64,000 bases of DNA, taken from the NCBI RefSeq assembly GCF_006539165.1, contig NZ_BJMM01000004.1, positions 1 through 64,000 of the forward strand, given 5' to 3'. Position 1 is the stretch's first letter. Each line of letters begins with the position of its first letter. Made by a program: the position numbers and the translations under genes. Source of the stretch: Streptomyces cacaoi. GTDB lineage: Bacteria; Actinomycetota; Actinomycetes; Streptomycetales; Streptomycetaceae. Of this stretch, positions 36,728-45,896 are shown in pieces. The notes beneath the pieces were generated by a model. The model searched no databases and was not told where the DNA came from. It saw only the letters and a list, made by a program, of their open reading frames with translations.

Positions 36728-39133
36728 GTGCTGTACGGACGCGAGGCGGTCCTGGAGGAGCTGCTGCCGCGGCTGACCGGGCTGGAGCCCGGCGGGCCGG
36801 GGCGGCGTGCCCGGCTGGTGCGCCAGGAGCACCCCGGCCGGCTGCCCGTCGTCCTGCTGTCCGGGCGGCACGGGACGGGCAAGACCGCCGTACTGGACGC
36901 CGCACAGGAGCGGTTCACCGGCGGTCTGCCCCTCGCCCGGGTCGACTGCGTCGACTGCGGGGCGCCGGAGGGCGCCGGTGCGCCGGGCACGGCGCCGGGC
37001 CCGCCCGCGCCGGTGCCGCTGGATCCGCCGTCCAACACCTCCGGCGTGATCGAGGTGCTGGAGCGGCTGGTGACCGGGCTCGCCCGGCAGACCCCCGGCT
37101 ACCGGCTGCGCTTCCCCCGGCTGCTGGCGGGGCTGTTCGCCGTCTCCAGCTGGCGGCGCGGCCAGGAGGGCCAGCGGGAGCTGGCGGCGGCGCGCTTCGA
37201 GCGGCTGCTGCCGCTGGCGCAGGGTGCACCGGAGGAGGACGGCGAGGGCTGGACGGCGCGCATCAGCGCCCAGTTGGCGGGCGCGGCCGCCGAGCAGGAC
37301 GTCGAACCCGTCGCGGGGCTCGTCGTCGGCGAGTACTTCGCGCGGCATCTGAGCGGCAGGGAACGGGAGACCGTCGTCTCCTGGTACCGGGCCGGCGCCG
37401 CGGCACCGGGCGAGCACCCCGGCGATCCGCTGGTGCGCATGTGCCTGGACTTCCACCAGGGCGGCGATCTGCGCGCGCCCGTCGAGAGCACCCTGCTGGC
37501 CGCGCTGCTCGACGATCTGGCCGAGCACTGGTCCGGCTGGTGGCAGCGCGTCAACCGCAGACCGCGCCCGCTCGCGCTGCTCGACGACGCCCACGCGCCC
37601 GCGGGCCGGGAGTTCCTCGCCCGGCTGCTCGACCACCGCGCACGCGGCGGCGCGCGGACCCCCGATCCGCTGGTGGTGGTGGCAGGACATCTGGACGGCG
37701 GCGGCTCGGCCGACGCCGTGTACCCGCACGCGGTGACCGCCCGCCTCTCCGGGAACGGGCCGACCGGCGGCTGGCGGCCCCCGCCGCCCGAACGGGAGCC
37801 GACCGGCGGGGTGTTGAAGGTGCCGCTGGCCGCGCTGGCGCCCGCCGACATCCAGGCCATGCTCCGGCGTACCCCGCGGCCCGTGCACCCGCGGCTGCCG
37901 ACCGTGCTGCACCGGCTGACCGGCGGGCACCCGCACGGCAGCGCACTGCTGTGCGAGGCCGTCGTCGCGGCGTCGGCCGTGCGCGACGTCGACCCCGGCG
38001 AGCTGCTCGACCTGGAGACCGAGGACGGCGGGCCGGTCGGCGAGCTGCTGGTGCAGCGGCTGGTGCCCGAACTCCCGCTGCGCTACCACCTGATGATGCT
38101 GTGCCTGGCCCGCGACCGTACGGCCGCCGAGGCCCTCGCGGCCTCCGTCGTCCTCGCCCCGGACGCCGCGACGACGGCCGGGGGCGGCGGGCCGGGCGGC
38201 AGCGAACGCACCCGCGTCGCCGAGGCAGCCCGCTATCTGGAGCGCGAACGCTGGGCCCCGCGCCCCGCGCCGGACGGCCCCGACGGCTTCGGCGGCCCCG
38301 ACGGCTTGGGCGGGTCCACCGGCGCGGGCGGCCACGACGGTCGCGAGGGACGGGACGGCGGCGAGGACGCCGCCGGTGGGCCGGGGCCCGTGGCCGTCCC
38401 GTCGTTCGTCTCCCATCCCTTTCTGCACGCGCTGCTCGTGCACGAGGCACGCAGGGGTTCACCGCAGGTCGAACCGGGCCGCCGCTGGGACGACATGCAC
38501 GCCTTCCTCGCCGCGCACCACGCCGCCCGCGCCGGCACGGCAGGTGACGGTGACGGCCGGGACGGCGGGCACGGCCGGGACGGCCGGGACGGCGGCGGGG
38601 GCGCCGCGGGCGCGGCCGCGGACGCCGAGGAGGCCGAGGAGCTGCGGCACACCCTCGCGCGGGGCCGTGCCGCCGCCGTCGTCACCCGGCTCACCTCCCG
38701 CTTCACCGGGGGCGGTGACGCGGCCCGCTGGCTCGCCGTCCTGCGCCGGGTGGCGACCGCGCCCCATCCGCCGCACGACGCCTGGCGCGACGAACGGGCC
38801 CGTATCGCCCGCGGCCTGCGCGAGCGCACGGACCCGCGGCCGGACCCCGACGACGGCCGGGACGGCCGGGACGACCAGGGCGCTCCCGGGGGCCGGGACG
38901 GCCGGGACGCCGACGTGTGGCGGTCCGTCGACCGGCTGCTGCACGCCCTGTGGCTGCTGGACGACCCGCTCCGGGCCCCCACCGAGGAGCTGTGCGCCGC
39001 GCTGCGCAAGGAACTGGACTTCCTGGCGCCGCGGCATCCCGAGGGCTTCACCGTGCTGGACGCGGCGGCCGGCAGCTGGCCCGCGGCGGCCTGGGCGCAG
39101 TCGCGGCCCTATCCCGTCTACGGATTGGACTGA
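36728..39133 (+). CDS. STAND-like P-loop NTPase
   Basis: 801 residues. Walker A is GRHGTGKT at 46-53; Walker B is LALLDDAHA near 280-288; VVVAGH follows as a sensor-type strand. LPLRYHLMMLCLARD (about 450) fits the winged helix that follows STAND/AAA+ NTPase modules. Three Gly/Asp/Arg-rich linkers (GRDGRDG-type, about 515-560, 600-625 and 700-730) separate C-terminal helical blocks that may be degenerate TPR-like or regulatory. It lacks transmembrane spans. The GTG start has GGGGGAGG upstream. Followed 7 nt later by a membrane-anchored binding protein, so it may turn an extracellular signal into an ATP-driven output. Ligand and output unknown. Confidence 0.75.
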   Translation: MLYGREAVLEELLPRLTGLEPGGPGRRARLVRQEHPGRLPVVLLSGRHGTGKTAVLDAAQERFTGGLPLARVDCVDCGAPEGAGAPGTAPGPPAPVPLDPPSNTSGVIEVLERLVTGLARQTPGYRLRFPRLLAGLFAVSSWRRGQEGQRELAAARFERLLPLAQGAPEEDGEGWTARISAQLAGAAAEQDVEPVAGLVVGEYFARHLSGRERETVVSWYRAGAAAPGEHPGDPLVRMCLDFHQGGDLRAPVESTLLAALLDDLAEHWSGWWQRVNRRPRPLALLDDAHAPAGREFLARLLDHRARGGARTPDPLVVVAGHLDGGGSADAVYPHAVTARLSGNGPTGGWRPPPPEREPTGGVLKVPLAALAPADIQAMLRRTPRPVHPRLPTVLHRLTGGHPHGSALLCEAVVAASAVRDVDPGELLDLETEDGGPVGELLVQRLVPELPLRYHLMMLCLARDRTAAEALAASVVLAPDAATTAGGGGPGGSERTRVAEAARYLERERWAPRPAPDGPDGFGGPDGLGGSTGAGGHDGREGRDGGEDAAGGPGPVAVPSFVSHPFLHALLVHEARRGSPQVEPGRRWDDMHAFLAAHHAARAGTAGDGDGRDGGHGRDGRDGGGGAAGAAADAEEAEELRHTLARGRAAAVVTRLTSRFTGGGDAARWLAVLRRVATAPHPPHDAWRDERARIARGLRERTDPRPDPDDGRDGRDDQGAPGGRDGRDADVWRSVDRLLHALWLLDDPLRAPTEELCAALRKELDFLAPRHPEGFTVLDAAAGSWPAAAWAQSRPYPVYGLD

Positions 39134-39140
39134 CACAGCC

Positions 39141-40757
39141 GTGAGGATCTCCCTGCGCCCGCTGCCCGGCCGCCCGCTCGGACCGGGCGAGAAGGCCGTC
39201 GCGGTGCTGGCCTGCCTGCTGCTGATCGCCGGGGTGGTCACCCTGGTCACCGTGCCCGACTGGGGCGGGAATGACGCCTGCCCGCGGGGCGTCCAGCGCG
39301 TCGAGGGCGCCTGCATGGGCATCTCCGCCGGCGAGTTCCACCACGACCCCGGGCTGACCCCGCTGCTGCGGCGGCTCGCCGAGCAGAACGCCGACGCCGC
39401 CGACGAGGGCGCACAGGGCAGCGAGGGCAGGGACGCGCGGCAGCGCCGCCGGGTCGCGCTGACCATGCCGTTCAGCTCGGACGAGACCAGCGCCGTGCCG
39501 CTCGATCTGCTCCGGCACGGGCTGGCCGGCGCCCTCGCGGCCCAGCGCGCCGCCAACGCGCGGTCCGGGCCCAAGCTGGAGCTGCTCCTCGCGGACCTCG
39601 GCAAGGACATGAAGAACTGGGAGCCGGTCGTGCGCACCCTGGGCACGCTGCCCGGCGACGGCCCGCCGCTGATCGCCACCGTCGGACTGCCCAGCAGCAC
39701 CAGCGAATCCCGGCAGACCATCGAGGCGCTGGCCGACCGCGGCATCCCCTCGATCGGCCCGGTGATCACCTCCTCGGACATGAACGCGGGCCGGTACTTC
39801 TTCAAGACCTCGCCGTCCAACGAGCACTTCACCGACGCGCTCCGCCGCCATCTGGACGCCGCCGAGGACTCCCGGCGCGGCTTCCTCGTCCTCGACGAGC
39901 GGGCCGAGGACACCTACTCGCGGGACCTGGAGAAGCGGGTGCTCGCCGCGTTCGGCGACCGGTACGAGCTGAAGCGCAACTCCGCCAGCTACGTCGGCAC
40001 CCGCGGCGACGAGGCCGGCACCCCGAACCTGTTCCGCATCCCCGTGCTGGACATCTGCGCCTCGAAGTCCGACACCGTCTTCTACGCCGGGCGTGACGAG
40101 GACCTGCCGGCGCTGGTCGAGCGGCTCACGGAGGCACGCTGCGGGTACGGCCGGCCGCTGCGCATCGTCAAGGTCGGCATCGGGATGCCGCCGCAGCTGA
40201 CCGGAGAGACCGTCACGAAGCGGATGCACAAGGCCGGGATCCGGCTGGTGAACGCCGCCGCCTACGACCCGGCCTGGCAGCGCGACAGCGACGCGGCGCC
40301 GCCCGGCTTCGACAGCTTCCGCAGCTGGTTCGAGCGGACGACGAAGGGGATCGACCTCGGCGACGAACCGCTCGACGACGGCTACGCGGCGATGTACCAC
40401 GACGCGGTCCGTGCGGTGGCGGAGGCGTCCGGGCTCGCCTACGAGGACACCTCGGCGGCGGCCGAGGGCAAGGAGAACGGCAGGCCCTCGGCCGAGCGCG
40501 TCCGCAAGGACGTGCACAACAAGCTGCTGAACCTCAATCCGGACAGCAGGGGCGGCGAGTCCGGCTGCGATCCGTGCATCGAGGGAGCGGCCGGCACCTA
40601 CGGCTTCAACCCGCGGACGAGCCCCGATCTGTGGCCGGTGTGCAAGAGCGTGCACATCGTGGAGCACCCGGAGCCGGAGGGCGGCGGCAAGCGCCCGGAG
40701 GAGCCGTACCGCACCTACGGGAAGTCCTTCTCCGGCAAGTGCCCGCCCGGCCCCTGA
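39141..40757 (+). CDS. membrane-anchored type 1 periplasmic-binding-fold protein
   Basis: 538 residues. TM at about 20-40 (AVAVLACLLLIAGVVTLVTV) anchors it with the rest outside; there is no lipobox, unlike normal ABC binding proteins. The type 1 binding fold is shown by RVALTMPFSSD, LIATVGLPSSTSESRQTIEALADRGIPSIGPVITSS, RYFFKTSPSNEHFTDAL and FLVLDERAEDTYSRDL, like Leu/Ile/Val-binding and receptor domains. Eight cysteines (CPRGVQRVEGACMG, CASKS, CGYG, CDPC, CKS, CPP) could form disulphides. GTG start 7 nt after the ATPase stop. No permease genes lie nearby, so a sensory role is more likely than transport. Confidence 0.78.
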   Translation: MRISLRPLPGRPLGPGEKAVAVLACLLLIAGVVTLVTVPDWGGNDACPRGVQRVEGACMGISAGEFHHDPGLTPLLRRLAEQNADAADEGAQGSEGRDARQRRRVALTMPFSSDETSAVPLDLLRHGLAGALAAQRAANARSGPKLELLLADLGKDMKNWEPVVRTLGTLPGDGPPLIATVGLPSSTSESRQTIEALADRGIPSIGPVITSSDMNAGRYFFKTSPSNEHFTDALRRHLDAAEDSRRGFLVLDERAEDTYSRDLEKRVLAAFGDRYELKRNSASYVGTRGDEAGTPNLFRIPVLDICASKSDTVFYAGRDEDLPALVERLTEARCGYGRPLRIVKVGIGMPPQLTGETVTKRMHKAGIRLVNAAAYDPAWQRDSDAAPPGFDSFRSWFERTTKGIDLGDEPLDDGYAAMYHDAVRAVAEASGLAYEDTSAAAEGKENGRPSAERVRKDVHNKLLNLNPDSRGGESGCDPCIEGAAGTYGFNPRTSPDLWPVCKSVHIVEHPEPEGGGKRPEEPYRTYGKSFSGKCPPGP

Positions 40758-40800
40758 GCCGGGGCCGTGAGCCGAGGCGGGCCGGGGCCGGGGGACGGGC

Positions 40801-41298
40801 TCAGCGCGCGGCCGGCGGGTCGTCGGGCCCGCTGCCGCCGCCGTTGTCCTTCGGACGCGGGGCGTCGGCCTCGGCCGCCTCGGAGCCGTCGTCGCGCTTG
40901 CGGTCCCGGCCGCCGGTGTCCTCGGGGTACTCGGGCTCAGCGGCGGGCTTCTCGTCACGCGGGGCCGCGGAGGACGAGGGGGACGACGGCGACGACGGCG
41001 ACGACGGGGCGGCCCCGGGCGGGTCCTGCTTGAGGGACTTGAGGAACTCCGGGTTGTCGTCCGGCGCGACCCAGCGGCGCTCCTGCGGCCTGGTGGCCCC
41101 GTACGGGGAGTTGTGCCGCGGCCGCCCCACCGCGAACCAGGCGATCGGCCCCAGCAGCACCTCGCCGAACAGCAGGACGATGAGCACCCAGGCCGCCTTG
41201 GGCAGCTTGCGCACCTCGTTCTCCGGGGTGTTCAGACAGTCGATGAACGCGTAGATCCACACGGCCAGGATCACAAGGAACGGCAGGTACCTGATCAT
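40801..41298 (-). CDS. PLDc_N domain membrane protein
   Basis: 165 residues. Two transmembrane helices (YLPFLVILAVWIYAFIDCL and AAWVLIVLLFGEVLLGPIAWFAV) with the conserved NxPExEVRxLPK loop between them (NTPENEVRKLPKAAW) form the phospholipase-D-nuclease N-terminal domain, here without any nuclease domain. The C-terminal half is Pro/Ser/Asp/Glu-rich and probably cytoplasmic. Start at the ATG directly before TM1; longer frames upstream lack hydrophobic signals. Convergent with the binding-protein gene. Role unknown. Confidence 0.88.
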   Translation of the reverse strand: MIRYLPFLVILAVWIYAFIDCLNTPENEVRKLPKAAWVLIVLLFGEVLLGPIAWFAVGRPRHNSPYGATRPQERRWVAPDDNPEFLKSLKQDPPGAAPSSPSSPSSPSSSAAPRDEKPAAEPEYPEDTGGRDRKRDDGSEAAEADAPRPKDNGGGSGPDDPPAAR

Positions 41299-41446
41299 GT
41301 GGAACGCCCCCTGGGTGCGATGGCCGCCGGACGGGTCGCCCGCGGCCGTGGTTTCGGGTTCCGGACCCCTGCTACAGCCAGCGTAAGGGCCCGCACGGCC
41401 GCCCCCTCGCTCAGGGCGAGGCGTGCGGGGGAGGATACTGGGGCGC

Positions 41447-42898
41447 ATGGCTTACGACGATCTCCGCTCGCTGCTGCGGGCGCTGGAGCGGGACCGGGAT
41501 CTCACACGGATCAAGGCCCGGGTGGACCCGCATCTGGAAGTGGGCGAGATCGTCGACCGGGTCAACAAGGCCGGCGGTCCCGCACTGCTCTTCGAGAACG
41601 TCAAGGGCGCGTCGATGCCGCTGGCGATGAACGTCTACGGCACCGACCGCCGGCTGCTCAAGGCGCTCGGCCTGGACTCCTACGACGAGATCACCGAGAA
41701 GATCGGCGGACTGCTCAAGCCGGAGCTGCCGCAGGGCTTCGTCGGCTTCCGGGAAGCCTTCGGCAAGCTCGGCTCGATGGCGCACGTGCCGCCGCGGAAG
41801 GTCAAGGAGGCGCCCGTCCAGGACGTGGTCCTCCAGGGCGAGGACGTGGATCTGGAGCGGCTGCCCGCGCTGTTCACCTGGCCCGGGGACGGCGGCTCCT
41901 TCTTCAACCTGGGCCTCACCCACACCAAGGACCCCGAGTCCGGCATCCGCAACCTGGGCCTCTACCGCCTCCAGCGGCACGACCGGCGCACCATCGGTAT
42001 GCACTGGCAGATCCACAAGGACAGCCGCAACCACTACCAGGTGGCCGCGCAGCGCGGGGAGAAGCTGCCGGTCGCCATCGCCTTCGGCTGCCCGCCCGCC
42101 GTCACCTACGCCGCCACGGCGCCGCTGCCCGGCGACATCGACGAGTATCTGCTGGCCGGCTTCCTCCAGGGCAAGCGCGTCGAGATGGTCGACTGCAAGA
42201 CGGTGCCGCTCCAGGTGCCGGCCGCCGCCGAGGTCGTGCTGGAGGGGTGGCTGGAGCCCGGCGAGATGCTGCCCGAGGGCCCGTTCGGCGACCACACCGG
42301 GTTCTACACCCCGCAGGAGCCGTTCCCCGCGCTGCGCATCGATTGCGTGACGACGCGCCGGCGCCCGCTGCTCCAGTCCATCGTGGTGGGCCGCCCGCCG
42401 ACGGAGGACGGTCCGCTGGGGCGGGCCACCGAGCGGTTCTTCCTGCCCCTGCTGAAGATCGTCGTCCCGGACATCGTGGACTACCACCTGCCCGAGGCGG
42501 GCGGCTTCCACAACTGCGCGATCGTCGCGATCGACAAGAAGTACCCCAAGCACGCGCAGAAGGTCATGCACGCCATCTGGGGCGCCCACATGATGTCGCT
42601 GACCAAGCTCATCGTGATCGTCGACGCGGACTGCGATGTGCGCAACATGCACGAGGTGGCCTGGCGCGCGCTGGGCAACGTCGACTACGCCCGCGACCTC
42701 AGCGTCGTCGAGGGCCCCGTCGACCACCTCGACCACGCCTCCTACCAGCAGTTCTGGGGAGGCAAGGCCGGTATCGACGCGACGCGCAAGCTGCCCGGTG
42801 AGGGGTACACGCGCGACGGCGGCTGGCCGCAGATGATCGAGTCCGATCCGCGTATCGCCGAACTGGTCTCCCGCCGCTGGCGGGAGTACGGCCTGTGA
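41447..42898 (+). CDS. UbiD family decarboxylase, late menaquinone step
   Basis: 483 residues. It should remove the carboxyl group of the prenylated naphthoate using prenylated FMN made by UbiX. Visible family segments: LFTWPGDGGSFFNLGLTHTKD, NLGLYRLQRHD, MHWQIHKDSRNHY, EVVLEGWLEPGEMLPEGPFGDHTG (with the catalytic Glu residues), and VIVDADCDVRNMHEVAW. ATG is placed at MAYDDLRSLL. It stands with mqnP-like and ubiX genes, the S. coelicolor SCO4490-4492 arrangement, which points to the futalosine pathway rather than ubiquinone or aromatic degradation. Confidence 0.94.
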   Translation: MAYDDLRSLLRALERDRDLTRIKARVDPHLEVGEIVDRVNKAGGPALLFENVKGASMPLAMNVYGTDRRLLKALGLDSYDEITEKIGGLLKPELPQGFVGFREAFGKLGSMAHVPPRKVKEAPVQDVVLQGEDVDLERLPALFTWPGDGGSFFNLGLTHTKDPESGIRNLGLYRLQRHDRRTIGMHWQIHKDSRNHYQVAAQRGEKLPVAIAFGCPPAVTYAATAPLPGDIDEYLLAGFLQGKRVEMVDCKTVPLQVPAAAEVVLEGWLEPGEMLPEGPFGDHTGFYTPQEPFPALRIDCVTTRRRPLLQSIVVGRPPTEDGPLGRATERFFLPLLKIVVPDIVDYHLPEAGGFHNCAIVAIDKKYPKHAQKVMHAIWGAHMMSLTKLIVIVDADCDVRNMHEVAWRALGNVDYARDLSVVEGPVDHLDHASYQQFWGGKAGIDATRKLPGEGYTRDGGWPQMIESDPRIAELVSRRWREYGL

Positions 42899-43000
42899 GC
42901 GAGGCTCCGTGAGGACACATCGGGCCGGGCGGCGGTTGCCCGGCATACACCAAGGCAGGCCGGCGGGGGAGGCCGACACAGCGAACGGAAGGTCACACCA

Positions 43001-43924
43001 GTGAGTACCGCCGAAGGGGTCCTCGGTCCGGGCCCCGGGCCCGAGGCAGAGTCCGGGCGGGTGCGGGCGTTCTTGCGCCTCGTCGTCATCGAGCACTCGG
43101 TGTTCGCGCTGCCGTTCGCCTACACCGCGACGCTCACCGCGATGTACCGCGACAGCCGCAGCGTCCACTGGTGGCAGTTCTTCCTGGTCACCGTCGCGAT
43201 GGTGGGTATGCGGACGTTCGCGATGGCGGCGAACCGGATCATCGACCGGGAGATCGACGCCCGCAATCCGCGCACCGCCGGGCGCGAACTGGTGACCGGT
43301 GCCGTCTCGGTCCGTACCGCGTGGACGGGCGCCGTCGTCGCCGTGCTGGTCTTCCTCGGGGCCTGTGCGCTGCTCAACCCGCTCTGCCTCGCGCTGGCGC
43401 CGCTCGCCGTGATCCCGATGGTCGTCTACCCGTACGGCAAGCGGTTCACGAACCTGCCGCACGCGATCCTCGGACTCGCCCAGGCCATCGGCCCGGTCGG
43501 CGCGTGGATCGCCGTCACCGGCGCCTGGTCCTGGCACGCGGTGGTGCTCGGCCTCGCCGTGGGCATCTGGATCGGCGGCTTCGACCTGATCTACGCCTGC
43601 CAGGACGTGGAGGCGGACCGCGCAGGCGGCGTCATGTCCGTGCCCGCCCGCTTCGGCACGGCCAACGCCATCCGCGCCACCCGCGTCGCCCACACGGTGA
43701 CGGTGCTCCTGCTGGGCCTCTTCGGCGCCCTGACCGCGGCCGGCTTCTTCTACTGGCTCGGCCTGATCATCGTCGCCGCGGCCTTCCTCTACGAGCACAC
43801 CATCGTCCGCCCCCATGACCTCTCCCGCCTCAACCGTGCGTTCTTCCAGGTCAACAGCTTCATCGGCATCGCGTTCTTCGTCTGCGCGCTGCTGGACCTG
43901 GCCGTGCGGGGCCTGGGGGTGTGA
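43001..43924 (+). CDS. mqnP: MqnP-type prenyltransferase (UbiA superfamily)
   Basis: 307 residues with eight or nine transmembrane helices. The first Asp-rich motif NRIIDREID and the second, DLIYACQDVEADR, hold the prenyl diphosphate through Mg. It should add the polyprenyl tail to dihydroxynaphthoate in the late futalosine-type menaquinone pathway. GTG start with GGAAGG upstream. 102 bp downstream of ubiD. Closely related UbiA proteins use 4-hydroxybenzoate; the neighbours argue for menaquinone. Confidence 0.92.
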   Translation: MSTAEGVLGPGPGPEAESGRVRAFLRLVVIEHSVFALPFAYTATLTAMYRDSRSVHWWQFFLVTVAMVGMRTFAMAANRIIDREIDARNPRTAGRELVTGAVSVRTAWTGAVVAVLVFLGACALLNPLCLALAPLAVIPMVVYPYGKRFTNLPHAILGLAQAIGPVGAWIAVTGAWSWHAVVLGLAVGIWIGGFDLIYACQDVEADRAGGVMSVPARFGTANAIRATRVAHTVTVLLLGLFGALTAAGFFYWLGLIIVAAAFLYEHTIVRPHDLSRLNRAFFQVNSFIGIAFFVCALLDLAVRGLGV

Positions 43925-43942
43925 GAGCGGCACGGCGGCGGC

Positions 43943-43973
43943 GCCCGCGGCGGGCCCCGGCCCGCGGCGGGCC
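43943..43973. terminator. repeated GC-rich element between mqnP and the rhomboid gene
   Basis: A 14-nt unit GCCCGCGGCGGGCC occurs twice (43943-43956 and 43960-43973), and GCGGGCC/GGCCCGC can pair between the copies. It fills the 49-bp gap between convergent genes and is the likely terminator. Confidence 0.45.
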
Positions 43974-44576
43974 TCAGTGCCAGGCCGGTCTGGACTCGCC
44001 CAGGGCGCGGGGTTCGGCGGTGAGGCGGGCGGCGAGGACGCCGCCGACGAGGCCGAAGAGATGGCCCTGCCAGGAGATGCCGGACTGGGTGGGCAGGACG
44101 CCCCACAGGATCGAGCCGTAGAAGACGGCGACGACGGCGCCGAGCGCGACATCCGTGATACGGCGGTCCACGAAGCCGCGGACCAGCAGATAGCCGAACA
44201 GGCCGAAGATGAGGCCGGAGGCGCCGGCCGTGTTGCTGCCCTCGGGGGCGATCAGCCAGACGCCGAGGCCGCTGGTCACCACGATGATCAGTGCGACGGT
44301 CAGAAAGCGGGCCGTGCCGCGCAGCGCGGCGAGGAAGCCGAGCACGAGCAACGGCACGGTGTTCGCCATCAGATGCTCGAAGCCGAAGTGCATGAAGGCG
44401 CTCGGAATGACGTCGACCAGTTCGTCGAGCCGTCTGGGGCGCACCCCGAAGGTGTCCAGGGCGTTGCCCGTGGCCTGGTCCACCGCCTCCAGCACCCACA
44501 GCAGCGCCACCCAGCCGAGGATCAGCTTCGCCGCCGCAAGGGCCCTGCCGCCCGAGCCGTTCGCCGTGCCCGTCAT
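43974..44576 (-). CDS. rhomboid family intramembrane serine protease
   Basis: 200 residues, six transmembrane helices. The catalytic Ser120 is in AGASGLIFG, the catalytic His172 in QGHLFGLVGG, and HLMAN (His68/Asn72) forms the oxyanion side. Rhomboids cut transmembrane helices of membrane proteins. GGGAGGGCAGG precedes the ATG. It lies on the opposite strand inside the menaquinone gene group; substrate unknown. Confidence 0.94.
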   Translation of the reverse strand: MTGTANGSGGRALAAAKLILGWVALLWVLEAVDQATGNALDTFGVRPRRLDELVDVIPSAFMHFGFEHLMANTVPLLVLGFLAALRGTARFLTVALIIVVTSGLGVWLIAPEGSNTAGASGLIFGLFGYLLVRGFVDRRITDVALGAVVAVFYGSILWGVLPTQSGISWQGHLFGLVGGVLAARLTAEPRALGESRPAWH

Positions 44577-44667
44577 GCCTGCCCTCCCTCTCGCGAGGAG
44601 CGCTGCCCTTCCCCCGGGTCAACGACACCCCGCGCGTGGTGAGTTCCCCCGCCGCCGCGCGGCGCCG

Positions 44668-45813
44668 TCACAGCCCCCGGGTGCCGAGGGCGCCGTACAT
44701 CACCGCGGCCAGCAGATCCTGCGGCTGGAGTTCGCGGGCACCGTCGGGCGCCTCGACGGTGACGGCGTCGCCGCCGCCGAAGACCATCCGCAGCGGCAGA
44801 TGGACGCGCTTGCCGCCGTCCTCGGGGACGAACTGGCCGAGGTCGACGGTGAGTCCGGTCAACTGGCCGCGGCGGATCTGGAGATCGGCCCGCAGCTGCT
44901 TCTCGGGCACCTGGTCGGGGTCGATGTGCGCGCCCAGGGCGGCCAGGGCGCGCGAGAGGTCCGGGGCCGCCTCGCGGGCCGGGACGGTGACGGTGACGTG
45001 CTCGGCGCCGCCGCGCTCGCCGGCCTTGCGGAACTCGGCGTGCCGCCCCAGTGTCTTCTCCAGGCCGTCCAGGAATTCCCGTTCGGACTCGCCGTTGAGG
45101 GCGCGGCCCGCTCCCGTGGCGCGGCCCACCTGTTCGCTGGTGCGCTCGTCGCCCCGGAGCGCGGCCGACGCCTGCCGGTTGCCGCGGATGCTCTTCTTCT
45201 CGCCACGGGTGATCTCCTGCGCCGCGCGGGCGAAGTCGTCGAAGGACTCCGGATCGACCTCGACCCACTTGCCCTTCAGCGCGTCCTTGGCCGAACGGAG
45301 GGTGAGCGGAAGGTCGTCGGCCAGCGCGACGATCTTCTTGGCCCGGCGGCGGTCCTTCGCCGAGCCGTTCGTCTGGGCGGCCAGGGAGCGCAGATTGACG
45401 CGGACGTAGAGCTTCTCCTCGACGGACTTGGCCGCCAGCACGTCCTTGCCGCCGAAGTTGACCGCCGTCGCGAACCGCAGCCGCTCGGAGCGGTTCAGGT
45501 CCCGCAGCGGGGTCTCCTCGCGGTCCGAGCCGACGGCGAAGGCGAGTTCACCGCGGGAGAGGAGATCGGCGGCGCGCCGGGTGCCGGGGCCGCCGGGGGC
45601 GCCGGCGGCGCGCAGGAAGGCGGCGGAGTCGGCGCGGTCGCCGTCGACCGTGACCAGCACGGAGGCCGTCGGCTGTTCCCCGAGCTTCTCGAAGGCGTGC
45701 TTGACCTTCAGGCCCGTCGTCAGCTTCTCCGTCACGGAGCAGCCGGACAGGGCGAGGGCGAGAGCCGTCGCGCAGACACAGGCGGCCGGGGCGGCCAGAC
45801 GGGTGTGACGCAT
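44668..45813 (-). CDS. secreted lipoprotein of unknown function
   Basis: 381 residues. MRHTRLAAPAACVCATALAL with lipobox ALSGC gives a lipoprotein. The body begins FEKLGEQPTASVLVTVDGD and contains LYVRVNLRSLAAQ, GKWVEVDPESFDDF and LRADLQIRRGQLTGLTVDLGQF, a beta-rich alternation reminiscent of LppX/LprG-type or DUF1396-like proteins, but I cannot name the family. Between the rhomboid gene and ubiX; no operon partner is evident. Confidence 0.82.
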   Translation of the reverse strand: MRHTRLAAPAACVCATALALALSGCSVTEKLTTGLKVKHAFEKLGEQPTASVLVTVDGDRADSAAFLRAAGAPGGPGTRRAADLLSRGELAFAVGSDREETPLRDLNRSERLRFATAVNFGGKDVLAAKSVEEKLYVRVNLRSLAAQTNGSAKDRRRAKKIVALADDLPLTLRSAKDALKGKWVEVDPESFDDFARAAQEITRGEKKSIRGNRQASAALRGDERTSEQVGRATGAGRALNGESEREFLDGLEKTLGRHAEFRKAGERGGAEHVTVTVPAREAAPDLSRALAALGAHIDPDQVPEKQLRADLQIRRGQLTGLTVDLGQFVPEDGGKRVHLPLRMVFGGGDAVTVEAPDGARELQPQDLLAAVMYGALGTRGL

Positions 45814-45896
45814 ACCGTCGAGCCTACGCGCGTGGCGGTGCGTCCGGACCCTCCCGCCCGTCCTCGCGTACGGGCCGGGCCAGTACGCTCGACGGC

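Noticed and set aside
39141..40757. Ordinary ABC transporter substrate-binding protein
   Set aside because: It has a transmembrane anchor without lipobox, and no permease or ABC ATPase gene lies near; the adjacent ATPase has no ABC signature.
41411..44152. 913-codon minus-strand frame opposite ubiD and mqnP
   Set aside because: Antisense to two genes with clear family motifs; the translation is Arg/His/Asp-rich without domains.
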